Below, piece by piece: positions 1-5,864 of a DNA stretch of 6,260 nucleotides (position 1 is its first letter; each line of letters begins with the position of its first letter). A program made the translations under genes and the position numbers. Source of the DNA: Verrucomicrobiota bacterium (GTDB taxonomy: Bacteria > Verrucomicrobiota > Verrucomicrobiia > Chthoniobacterales > Terrimicrobiaceae). Under the pieces are notes generated by a model. It ran no database searches and was not told the DNA's origin. It saw only the letters and a list, made by a program, of their open reading frames with translations. Location: NCBI GenBank assembly GCA_026398285.1, contig JAPLTI010000205.1, forward strand, positions 1-6,260, written 5' to 3'.

Positions 1-391
1 AGGCCGCTTGGGAGCAGAAGCCCTCGACGCGCTCGACGAGCACACGCCCATACCAAGAGCGGTCGTAGATGGCCATGTGACCGCGAGGCGGGAGCTTTGA
101 CCAGAAACGCCACATGTAGTGACGGGCAAATTCCTCAGTGGTGGGTTTGTTGATGGAGTAAACGCGAAGGAGTCGGGGATCGAGGCGCTCGGTAAGACGC
201 TTGATGGCTCCGCCCTTGCCAGCGGCGTCGGGTCCCTCGATGACAATGACAATCGGAATTTTCTTCTCATGGAGCTCGAGCTGCATGTTGAGAAGCTCGA
301 GCTGATGTTGCTTCACCTGACTCTTGTATTCCTCCTGAGTGAGGGATTTCGACTGGTCGAGGTCGTTGAGACGGATGCGTTCTTTTGGCAT
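1..391 (-). CDS. PPK2-family polyphosphate kinase, N-terminal part (runs off left edge)
   Basis: This is the first 130 codons of a PPK2-family enzyme, a cytoplasmic kinase that moves phosphate between polyphosphate and nucleotides. The visible part has a charged helical N-terminus (about residues 1-45), the P-loop GPDAAGKGG at 53-61, the segment NKPTTEEFARHYMWRFW at 81-97 and the Walker B-like block YDRSWYGRVLVERVEGF at 109-125. The wording of this last block resembles polyphosphate:AMP phosphotransferase-like members more than the class I WYNRAGVEP type, so AMP or a nucleoside diphosphate may be the acceptor; that is inference. The lid module and C-terminus lie beyond the window. The ATG at 391 is chosen because the family's N-terminal helix starts right after it; no good Shine-Dalgarno precedes it. 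It is 83 bases downstream of the ABC ATPase gene and could be read through from it or have its own promoter. Family assignment is firm, substrate class is not. Confidence 0.93.
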   Translation of the reverse strand, partial: MPKERIRLNDLDQSKSLTQEEYKSQVKQHQLELLNMQLELHEKKIPIVIVIEGPDAAGKGGAIKRLTERLDPRLLRVYSINKPTTEEFARHYMWRFWSKLPPRGHMAIYDRSWYGRVLVERVEGFCSQAA

Positions 392-415
392 GGATAACGG
401 GAAGCGGTTTTTAAA

Positions 416-442
416 CAGGATTCGCAGGATGAACAGGAAAAA
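416..442. repeat. Three 9-base units with CAGGA core, intergenic
   Basis: Three consecutive 9-base units begin at 416, 425 and 434. Each starts with CAGGA and is followed by a variable tail (TTCG, TGAA, AAAA). The element lies in the 83-base gap between the ABC ATPase stop and the ppk2-like start, so on the coding strand it is in the ppk2 leader as repeated CCTG cores. Elements of this wording (CAGGAT-type nonamers) recur, to my recollection, in intergenic DNA of several environmental bacterial groups; the copy number in this genome cannot be seen from here. Function is unknown. The rest of the gap holds no clear promoter or terminator. Confidence 0.55.
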
Positions 443-474
443 GGTGACGGCAATTCAAGGCTCCAATCCGGACC

Positions 475-1206
475 TCAGTATTTCAAGATTCGCTCGAGAA
501 ATTGCTTCACGGCGGGTTGGCGGGGGTTTTCGAAAAACTCTCCTGCAGCCGCGTACTCGAGCACGCCGCCCTCGGCGATGAATGCGACGCGGTCGGCCGA
601 GCGGCGTGCGAAGCCCATCTCGTGCGTGACGAGAATAATTGGTTTGCCGGATTCACGGAGTTCCACAATCACATCGAGAACTTCGGCGGTCATCTCGGGA
701 TCGAGTGCGGATGTGGGTTCGTCGAGAAGGAGAAAAGCAGGATCCACAGCGAGCGCGCGGGCTATGGCAACACGCTGCCGCTGGCCACCGCTGAGTTGTG
801 CAGGTTGCTTGGCCGCGTGATCGGCGAGGTGAAAGCGTTTTAGGACATCCATGGCTCGGTCACGGGCGGTTGCGGCATCAATACCATGAACCTCGGTAAG
901 CGGCAGCATGACATTTCCCAAGGCGCTCAGGTGGGGAAAGAGATTGTAGGCCTGAAAAACAATGCCCGTGTGGCTGCGGTGGATCCTCAAGCGCTCCTCG
1001 TCCTGCGGCAGAGGTTCGCCGTTGACGAGGATTTCGCCCGAGTCGGGGGCATCAAGACCTGCAAGAAGACGAAGGAGGGTCGATTTACCTCCACCGGATG
1101 GTCCGATGAGCGCGAGGGTGTGGGCAAACTCCGCCTCGAAATTTACGGAATCAAGGACAGTCTGTGGTCCAAAACTTTTGGTAAGGCTGCGCAGGAGGAT
1201 CTTCAT
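475..1206 (-). CDS. Amino-acid-type ABC transporter ATP-binding protein
   Basis: This is the cytoplasmic ATPase of an importer in the polar amino acid uptake family (GlnQ/HisP-like), 243 residues, the usual length. The nucleotide-binding domain is complete: Walker A GPSGGGKST at 35-43, Q-loop VFQAYNLFPHLSALGN at 83-98, signature LSGGQRQR at 138-145, Walker B FLLLDEP at 158-164, D-loop SALDP at 166-170 and the switch histidine in VTHEMGFA at 193-200. The C-terminal GxFFENP segment (near 222-228) is typical of this family. Its ATG overlaps the stop of the lipoprotein gene in an ATGA arrangement, so translation is probably coupled. It presumably pairs with the permease two genes upstream. No substrate-binding protein is present in the window, so the substrate is not known; glutamine, glutamate, cystine or another polar amino acid are possibilities from family membership only. 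Confidence 0.95.
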   Translation of the reverse strand: MKILLRSLTKSFGPQTVLDSVNFEAEFAHTLALIGPSGGGKSTLLRLLAGLDAPDSGEILVNGEPLPQDEERLRIHRSHTGIVFQAYNLFPHLSALGNVMLPLTEVHGIDAATARDRAMDVLKRFHLADHAAKQPAQLSGGQRQRVAIARALAVDPAFLLLDEPTSALDPEMTAEVLDVIVELRESGKPIILVTHEMGFARRSADRVAFIAEGGVLEYAAAGEFFENPRQPAVKQFLERILKY

Positions 1207-1589
1207 CTTTTGCGGAGCTTCTCGGGAATTTCGTCGGGAATGACTCGGAAGTCCGGGAGGGGAACTTCCACGATTTCCTCAACAATGACGGGATCGAACG
1301 GCACGCCGGGAGCCACAGGCGGTGCGGCGCGGAGGTCGCTGAACGCGACATAACCGGTTCGGTTGTCGAGCAGGCGCACAAATGCGTAGCCCGAGTCTTT
1401 TTTCAGCAGACTGAGAGCCAGATCCTTTTCGAGCTTCTCTGGCGGGAATGCCTGGGCTGGCCCGCTTCGAAAGAACTCCGCGCGCCGGACCGTGAGATAC
1501 TCCGGTGGCGACTCCTTGTCGAAGTGCTCCACGGCCGCGCATCCGGTCAGGAGCAGGCAGGCGATGAGACAGAGATGTTCACGTTTCAT
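1203..1589 (-). CDS. Small lipoprotein with SH3-like domain
   Basis: This is a predicted 128-residue lipoprotein. It opens with Lys-Arg, a hydrophobic stretch and the lipobox LLTGC, with the lipidated cysteine at residue 17, so it should be exported and anchored in a membrane. Residues about 31-90 look like a bacterial SH3-like domain: beta-rich, ending in DNRTGYVAFSDL, which fits the usual GxxGWVxxxxL pattern. The tail (91-128) is rich in Pro, Val and acidic residues, then ends in basic KLRKR. I chose the ATG at 1589 because it places the signal peptide at the N-terminus; an in-frame start at 1718 would bury it behind 43 residues that overlap the permease gene. The gene overlaps the permease by 11 bases and the ATPase by 4, so the three are tightly coupled. 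It does not look like a substrate-binding protein (too short, no periplasmic-binding fold). Possible roles are periplasmic wall binding or assisting the transporter; neither is shown. Confidence 0.85.
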   Translation of the reverse strand: MKREHLCLIACLLLTGCAAVEHFDKESPPEYLTVRRAEFFRSGPAQAFPPEKLEKDLALSLLKKDSGYAFVRLLDNRTGYVAFSDLRAAPPVAPGVPFDPVIVEEIVEVPLPDFRVIPDEIPEKLRKR

Positions 1590-2355
1590 AGCGCACTTTG
1601 GATTCCAAGTATTTCGTCCAGAGTGAAACTGGCAGAGTGAGGACAAGATAGCAGATGCCGAGTGGAACAAAACTCTCAAAGGTGCTGTAGGTCGCCGAAT
1701 TGATCTGGTTTGCCGCAAAGGTCAGTTCGGGGATTCCAATGATGTAGAGCAGCGAGGAGTCCTTGATGAGCGAGGAGAACTGGCCGGCCACGGGAGGTAA
1801 AATCTGACGCAACACCTGGGGAAAAATGACAAAGCGGTAGGTCTGCACAGGAGTGAGTCCAATGGCGCGCGCGCTGTCCCATTGAGAGCGACCGACACTC
1901 TCGATGCCAGCGCGTATGATTTCAGCGATATAGGCGCCGCTGAAGAGCGAGAGGATCACAATTCCCACCGATAGCCGGTCATTCCAACCCACTGCGTTTG
2001 CAATCCCGTAGAATCCAAAAAGCACGAGCACGAGAAGCGGGAGTCCCCTCACCGTCTCGACATAAGCGGCAGCGGTGTAACGCAGAGGCAGAAAAGCCGA
2101 GCGACGTGCGAGCGCGGTGAGAGCGCCGATGGCTGTGCTGAGCAAGAGGGCCGCAGCCGAAATCCCGATGGTGGCGGCCCAGCCATTCAGAAATGTGACG
2201 CGATAGCCCCACACCTGCTCCCAGTTTTTGAGGGAATGCGAAAAGGCCAGCCAGCACAGACCGGAGTAGGCCAGAAGTAGGATGATGATGGTAAAAACCT
2301 TCGCGGCGGGTCGGGCCGGATTCGTCGGGCGATCGATGAAAAAACCAGCCTGCAT
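1579..2355 (-). CDS. Amino-acid-type ABC transporter permease (HisM/GlnP family)
   Basis: This is an inner-membrane permease of 258 residues. Hydrophobic segments are visible near 20-38, 58-82, 101-120, 127-146, 198-210 and 228-247. The family hallmark ETVRGLPLLVLVLF sits at 100-113, and the cytoplasmic coupling (EAA-like) loop DSARAIGLTPVQTYRFVIFPQ lies at 160-180, where it should dock on the ATPase. It belongs to the His/Glu/Gln/Arg permease group. An N-terminal extension of about 20 polar residues precedes the first membrane segment. The ATG at 2355 lies 6 bases after the CPXCG gene stop, indicating co-transcription. The partner ATPase is two genes downstream, after the interposed lipoprotein. 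Only one permease gene is seen, so the channel would be a homodimer unless a second subunit lies elsewhere. The family is clear, the substrate unknown. Confidence 0.94.
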   Translation of the reverse strand: MQAGFFIDRPTNPARPAAKVFTIIILLLAYSGLCWLAFSHSLKNWEQVWGYRVTFLNGWAATIGISAAALLLSTAIGALTALARRSAFLPLRYTAAAYVETVRGLPLLVLVLFGFYGIANAVGWNDRLSVGIVILSLFSGAYIAEIIRAGIESVGRSQWDSARAIGLTPVQTYRFVIFPQVLRQILPPVAGQFSSLIKDSSLLYIIGIPELTFAANQINSATYSTFESFVPLGICYLVLTLPVSLWTKYLESKVRYET

Positions 2356-2361
2356 ACCAGC

Positions 2362-2547
2362 TCAGGATGCGGAGGCCTCCACCGAAACCAATTCACCCCC
2401 TGAGAAACGCAGGCTCAACGCGATGGGATGGCAACACACGGAACAATCTTCGATCATCTCTACAGACGAGTGTGATGTGTCGGCCAAAATGCCGAACAAC
2501 TCACCGCAGTAAGGGCACTCGATCTCGACATCCTCGACGCCGTCCAT
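2362..2547 (-). CDS. CPXCG-motif cysteine-rich small protein
   Basis: This 61-residue protein has a CPYCG motif at 11-15 and a second cysteine cluster, CSVCC, at 35-39, followed by a His-Pro. Two CxxC knuckles about 20 residues apart suggest a zinc ribbon. Length and layout match the small CPXCG cysteine-rich family, whose function is not established; a soluble metal-binding protein is likely. Its start lies 6 bases after the rsfS stop, and its stop lies 6 bases before the permease start, so it sits inside the leftward operon. The short length would raise doubts, but the paired cysteine motifs and exact fit between neighbours support a real gene. Confidence 0.85.
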   Translation of the reverse strand: MDGVEDVEIECPYCGELFGILADTSHSSVEMIEDCSVCCHPIALSLRFSGGELVSVEASAS

Positions 2548-2553
2548 AGCCGA

Positions 2554-2904
2554 TCAGTCCTCCAACCGGATTTTCTTGGCATCGCTCCAGAGGCCTTCGA
2601 GGTCGTAGAAGGCGCGTTTCGAATCCAAGAAGAGATGGCAAATGAGTCCGCCAAAATCGGTGACGATCCATTGGCTCACGGGAAAGCCATCGGCCGAAAT
2701 GGGTCGCTCTTCACATTCCTCGCGGGCTTTTTCGCGGATCGATGAGGCGATGGCCTTGAGCTGGGGTTCCGAGTTTGCGGAGCAAATCAGGAAGAAATCG
2801 GTGAAGTCGGAGACGCCACGCATATCGAGCAGGACGATGTCTTCGGCCTTTTTATCAGCGGCGGCCGACGCGCAGACGCGGGCGAGTTTTTCAGTGTCAG
2901 TCAT
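2554..2904 (-). CDS. rsfS: Ribosome silencing factor RsfS (Iojap/YbeB)
   Basis: RsfS binds ribosomal protein uL14 on the large subunit and blocks joining of the subunits, lowering translation in stationary phase or starvation. The 116-residue product is the normal length and shows the family pattern throughout: DIVLLDMRGVSDFTDFFLIC at 22-41, SANSEPQLKAIASSI at 42-56, and GGLICHLFLDSKRAFYDLEGLW at 85-106, with the FYDLE-LW signature near the end. The ATG at 2904 overlaps the end of the nadD-like gene by 8 bases. The nadD-rsfS order is common in bacteria and supports both calls. Nothing looks broken in this gene. Confidence 0.96.
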   Translation of the reverse strand: MTDTEKLARVCASAAADKKAEDIVLLDMRGVSDFTDFFLICSANSEPQLKAIASSIREKAREECEERPISADGFPVSQWIVTDFGGLICHLFLDSKRAFYDLEGLWSDAKKIRLED

Positions 2905-3382
2905 TCAGGTAAAGTTGATGCCGAGCGAGAATCGCGCAAACGGCGTCCGGCAGCAAGTAGCGAACCGAGAGGCCTCGGGCAATGCGATTCCGGATATCTG
3001 TGGAGGAAATATCGATATTGCGCCTGATGACTGGAAAGCCCTCGATCGGCTCCAAGTCTCCGCGTGCGAGCACAACGAAAGATGCCAATTTCTTCAATTC
3101 GTCAATTTCCCGCCATGTGTGAAGGGCAGGGACATTGTCCTCTCCGATAAAATAAAAAAACTCAGCCTGTGGAAAACGCTGCTGCATGAGCCTCACCGTA
3201 TCGACGGCGAAGGACGCCCCCTCACGCTCGGCTTCACAGGTATCCATCGAAAAGCGGGACTCTCCTGCAATTGCGGCCTCGACCATTTCGCAACGAAGAC
3301 GGGCCGGTGACGGCGGATGTTCGATTTTTTCTGAAGAAATCATTTCGACAGCCCGCATCAAATCTGGTTTTCCCCTCCCCAT
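2897..3382 (-). CDS. nadD: NadD-like nicotinate-nucleotide adenylyltransferase, N-terminus missing
   Basis: NadD joins ATP and nicotinate mononucleotide to make deamido-NAD, an essential step of NAD synthesis. From about residue 28 on, the product matches NadD: EREGASFAVDTVRLM (52-66), FFYFIGEDN (75-83) with HTW at 88-90, and the nucleotide-binding ISSTDIR at 125-131, ending with the usual YLLPDAVCAILARHQLY block. However, the N-terminal GGTFDPxHxGH motif, which binds ATP, is absent. Compared with the usual length of about 190 residues, roughly the first 26-30 residues are gone. The reading frame cannot be extended: an in-frame stop occurs at 3401-3403, and the DNA there encodes a well-conserved NagZ N-terminus on the other strand. 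The ATG at 3382 is simply the most upstream possible. As written the protein is likely inactive, so this may be a remnant, a rearrangement or an assembly join. Its tight linkage to rsfS supports the identity. Confidence 0.85.
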   Translation of the reverse strand: MGRGKPDLMRAVEMISSEKIEHPPSPARLRCEMVEAAIAGESRFSMDTCEAEREGASFAVDTVRLMQQRFPQAEFFYFIGEDNVPALHTWREIDELKKLASFVVLARGDLEPIEGFPVIRRNIDISSTDIRNRIARGLSVRYLLPDAVCAILARHQLYLND

Positions 3383-4478
3383 GCCATCCCAAAATCCCGG
3401 TCAGCTTCTTCTCGTTGGTGTTCCCGGCGCGGAACTCGATTCCGAATCCGCCCGCCTCTTCCGTCAAATCCAGCCCGGAGGATTCATCCTCTTCGGCCGA
3501 AACATCAAGACCCCCCAGCAACTTCGCAAGCTCATCGACGACCTCCGCGATCTGAGCAACGTGGAACCGATCATCACGATCGACCAGGAGGGAGGCCGCG
3601 TGTCCCGCCTCAAGCTCATCGGCAACGAACCTCCCAACGCCCAGCAACTCCGCGACTGCGGGGATCTGGATTTGATCCGCCGCCATGGAGACATCACCGG
3701 CCGCATCCTGCGCATTTTCGGCTTCAACCTCGACCTCTGCCCCGTGCTGGACATTTCCTTCGACGACGAGGCCGACAACTCGCTTCGAGGGCGCTGCTAC
3801 GGTCGTGATGTTACCGAGGTCATTGAAAAATCCAGCACCTTCAACGAGGCACTACGCGCCACTGGAGTGATGAGCTGCGGCAAACATTTCCCCGGCTATG
3901 CCTCGGCCGGCCTCGATCCACACCACGAACTCCCCCGCATCGAGCGCTCGAAGGAACTCATGGAGGAGCACGAACTCGCCGTCTTCCGGCACTTCGCAAA
4001 ATCGGTGGATAGCATGATGATCGGCCACATTGCCGTTTCAGGACTGGACGCGGTGAATCGACCCGCCTCGCTCTCCCCCGTTATCATTCGCGACCTGCTG
4101 CGGAAGGATATGGGATTTGGCGGCCTCGTGATGACAGACGATCTCGATATGGGAGCCATTCTAAACCACTACGGATTTGATGAAACGATGCGCCTCGGCA
4201 TCGAAGCGGGCAACGACATGCTCATGATCTGCCACCGCATCGAAATGGCCGCCGCCGCGAAGAAGGCCATCGACACCATGGGCAAAAAACTCGACGAGGC
4301 CCTTGAGGCCATGGCCCGCTGCAAGTCCCGCCTCGCGCCGCCCACGCCATTTTCTCTGGAGGCTTTTCATGCGGTGGATGCAGAAATTTACGACCTCCGC
4401 GTGGCTGTTTTGGGACCCGAATTGGCTGCGCAGCGCAGCCCGGAGGATGGCAAGCGGTCGCCGGTGGAGCTTTATTGA
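3381..4478 (+). CDS. nagZ: Family 3 glycoside hydrolase, NagZ-type beta-N-acetylhexosaminidase
   Basis: This family removes N-acetylglucosamine from the non-reducing end of peptidoglycan fragments during wall recycling. The 365-residue product starts with the typical GQLLLVGVPG strand and has QPGGFILFGRN at 31-41, TIDQEGGRV at 66-74, KHFPGY at 168-173, the general acid/base Asp-Pro-His at 179-181, MIGHIAV at 213-219 and the nucleophile Asp253 in VMTDDLDMGA (250-259). Two departures from the usual KHFPGH-x5-DSH wording are PGY for PGH and DPH for DSH; the spacing is kept. A tail of about 45 residues follows the barrel. No signal peptide is seen, so the enzyme is probably cytoplasmic. The ATG at 3381 is chosen because the conserved N-terminus follows within six residues; the frame is open further upstream, but that stretch is the nadD gene in antisense. 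No clear Shine-Dalgarno is visible. The start overlaps that of the divergent nadD-like gene. Confidence 0.9.
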   Translation: MPSQNPGQLLLVGVPGAELDSESARLFRQIQPGGFILFGRNIKTPQQLRKLIDDLRDLSNVEPIITIDQEGGRVSRLKLIGNEPPNAQQLRDCGDLDLIRRHGDITGRILRIFGFNLDLCPVLDISFDDEADNSLRGRCYGRDVTEVIEKSSTFNEALRATGVMSCGKHFPGYASAGLDPHHELPRIERSKELMEEHELAVFRHFAKSVDSMMIGHIAVSGLDAVNRPASLSPVIIRDLLRKDMGFGGLVMTDDLDMGAILNHYGFDETMRLGIEAGNDMLMICHRIEMAAAAKKAIDTMGKKLDEALEAMARCKSRLAPPTPFSLEAFHAVDAEIYDLRVAVLGPELAAQRSPEDGKRSPVELY

Positions 4479-4493
4479 GCGAGAATTATTCAC

Positions 4494-4520
4494 CACGGAG
4501 GACACGGAGAGCACGGAGAT
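4494..4520. repeat. Three 9-base units with CACGGAG core, intergenic
   Basis: Three consecutive 9-base units begin at 4494, 4503 and 4512, each CACGGAG plus two variable bases (GA, AG, AT), preceded by an extra CAC. The element starts 16 bases after the nagZ stop. Related CACGGAG nonamer elements are, to my recollection, widely dispersed in Verrucomicrobia, Planctomycetes and other environmental genomes; that is memory, not a search. It cannot form a strong hairpin with itself and has no terminator-like T-run of its own. It has the same period and unit count as the element at 416-442, but a different core. Confidence 0.6.
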
Positions 4521-4556
4521 GATTTTTTCTAATGACCAGTTGCTGAAACACGCCGT

Positions 4557-4584
4557 TTGAATCAGTCCGTTCTTTCTATAAAAA
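4557..4584 (+). promoter_or_regulatory. Possible sigma-70-like promoter for ispH
   Basis: A TTGAAT hexamer at 4557-4562 is followed by an AT-rich run. TATAAA at 4577-4582 gives a spacer of 14 bases, and the overlapping TAAAAA at 4579-4584 gives 16. Neither pairing is ideal. Its position about 30 bases upstream of the TTG start of ispH, and its AT content in otherwise GC-rich DNA, make it the best candidate in the nagZ-ispH gap. The remainder of the gap holds only the CACGGAG repeat. Confidence 0.3.
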
Positions 4585-4614
4585 AACATTTTTCGGATTT
4601 AAGCTGAACCCACT

Positions 4615-5808
4615 TTGAGCACGCCAAACCGAGTCAATATCCGCACGCCTGATGTCATGGCCCATGTGCAGGCACAGGTTGAAAAACATTATCGCAGCGA
4701 ACTGGTGGAAAAAATCCGGGCGCAAGGCGGCGTCCTTCAAGTCGGCAACACGACCATCCGCTTGGCGAAGGAATTCGGTTTTTGCTACGGCGTTGAGCGG
4801 GCCATCGATCTGGCCTATGCGGCAGGGAAGGTTTTTACCGACAAGCGGATTTTTCTTCTGGGCGAAATCATTCACAACCCGGATGTGAATGCCCAGATGG
4901 ATGCGCTCGGCATTCAACATCTCGCCGCACACCCTTCCGATGCGGACCTGAAGAATTTGAAAGCTGATGATGTCGTCATTGTGCCAGCATTCGGAGCCGA
5001 GGTGTCCGTAATCGACGCAGTGAAGGCCCATGGTTGCCAGATCGTAGATACAACCTGCGGAGATGTGATGAGCGTCTGGAAACGCGTCCGGCAAAATGCC
5101 ACCGAGAAGGTCACTTCGATCATTCATGGCAAGGCCGCACATGAGGAAACGCGCGCCACAGCCTCGCGCGCCCTCGGCGGCGACGGAGCAGGGCATTTTG
5201 TCATCGTGCTCAATCTGGAGGAAGCCAAGCGGGTGGCGGATTTCATGGTAAACGGCGGAGACCCTGCCGACTTTCTCACGACCTTCCGTGGAGCGGTAAG
5301 CCCGGGGTTCGACCCACTGCAACACCTGCAGCGCATCGGCGTGGCAAACCAAACCACCATGCTGCGCAGCGAAACAGAGGCCATTCAGAACCTGCTTCGG
5401 GAGGCCGTGGCAAAGCGCGATGGCGGTAGCACTGCAAACTTCCGCTACTTCGACACGATCTGCGGAGCCACGCAGGATCGACAAGACGCCCTCTTCCAAC
5501 TCCTGAATGAATCCCTCGACATGCTCATCGTGGTCGGCGGCTACAATAGTTCAAATACAACGCACCTCGCCGAAATCGGCTCTGAAAAGCTCCCGACTTG
5601 GTTTATCCGCAATGCAAACTGCCTTGTCTCGGCGAATAAAATCCACCACTTCGACCTCCACGCGAAAAAGGAAACCATTTCCACAGATTGGCTCCCGGAC
5701 CGCAAGAACCTCACCTTTGGAATAACGGCTGGTGCGAGTTGCCCGAACAGCCTCATCGAAGAAACCCTCCGCCGCTTGCTCGAACTGCGCGGAGAGTCAG
5801 TTGGCTGA
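4615..5808 (+). CDS. ispH: 4-hydroxy-3-methylbut-2-enyl diphosphate reductase, long (cyanobacterial/plant-like) type
   Basis: IspH is the last enzyme of the MEP pathway: it reduces HMBPP to IPP and DMAPP with an iron-sulfur cluster in the cytoplasm. The 397-residue product carries the three cluster cysteines: Cys57 in EFGFCYGVERA, Cys148 in DTTCGDV and Cys283 in DTICGATQDRQDA. Also visible are EIIHNPDVN (84-92), TSIIHGKAAHEET (167-179), ANQTTMLRSETE (244-255), the phosphate-binding GGYNSSNTTHL (308-318) and TAGASCP (371-377). The inserted segments and total length match the long form found in cyanobacteria and plants rather than the form of about 315 residues in E. coli. The start is a TTG at 4615; an ATG at 4657 would still leave the catalytic domain intact. 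I prefer the TTG because the N-terminal NIRTPDVM stretch appears to belong to the protein, but there is no strong Shine-Dalgarno at either. It lies 136 bases after nagZ, so separate transcription is possible. Confidence 0.95.
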   Translation: MSTPNRVNIRTPDVMAHVQAQVEKHYRSELVEKIRAQGGVLQVGNTTIRLAKEFGFCYGVERAIDLAYAAGKVFTDKRIFLLGEIIHNPDVNAQMDALGIQHLAAHPSDADLKNLKADDVVIVPAFGAEVSVIDAVKAHGCQIVDTTCGDVMSVWKRVRQNATEKVTSIIHGKAAHEETRATASRALGGDGAGHFVIVLNLEEAKRVADFMVNGGDPADFLTTFRGAVSPGFDPLQHLQRIGVANQTTMLRSETEAIQNLLREAVAKRDGGSTANFRYFDTICGATQDRQDALFQLLNESLDMLIVVGGYNSSNTTHLAEIGSEKLPTWFIRNANCLVSANKIHHFDLHAKKETISTDWLPDRKNLTFGITAGASCPNSLIEETLRRLLELRGESVG

Positions 5809-5814
5809 GGTTTC

Positions 5815-5827
5815 ATCCCAACGGGAT
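5815..5827 (+). other. Short inverted repeat after ispH
   Basis: ATCCC (5815-5819) and GGGAT (5823-5827) can pair around a 3-base AAC loop, starting 6 bases after the ispH stop. A T-run (5837-5841) lies about 10 bases further on rather than directly after the stem, so it is at best a weak intrinsic terminator. It may be chance. Confidence 0.2.
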
Positions 5828-5830
5828 TTG

Positions 5831-5864
5831 ACTGACTTTTTCTCCCTTGCGCTTTAGGGTCAGT
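5831..5864. promoter_or_regulatory. Spaced inverted repeat upstream of the mutarotase-like gene
   Basis: ACTGAC (5831-5836) and its exact reverse complement GTCAGT (5859-5864) flank a 22-base spacer that itself contains CCCT (5844-5847) and AGGG (5856-5859). The right arm ends 6 bases before the ATG at 5871. A TTGACT hexamer at 5828-5833 overlaps the left arm and could act as a -35 box, but no convincing -10 is seen 16-18 bases on. A repressor site or a leader stem-loop is possible; the arms are short, so chance cannot be excluded. Confidence 0.25.

Noticed and set aside
1590..1718. A longer N-terminus for the lipoprotein starting at 1718
   Set aside because: It would place 43 residues before a good lipoprotein signal peptide and overlap the permease gene by 140 bases.
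2642..3310. A 222-codon open frame on the plus strand over rsfS and nadD
   Set aside because: It is antisense to two genes with strong family matches and shows no motif of its own.
3186..3380. A longer N-terminus for nagZ starting at 3186
   Set aside because: The extra 65 residues are antisense to the nadD-like coding sequence and do not resemble any NagZ N-terminus or signal peptide. The conserved start follows ATG 3381 directly.
4494..4520. CRISPR-like or direct-repeat array in the nagZ-ispH gap
   Set aside because: The units are 9 bases long with no spacers between them; this is a tandem nonamer element, not a CRISPR.
4576..5499. A 307-codon open frame on the minus strand opposite ispH
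   Set aside because: It lies wholly antisense to a well-conserved IspH with all cluster cysteines, and its product shows no family motif. Long antisense frames are common in GC-rich coding DNA.
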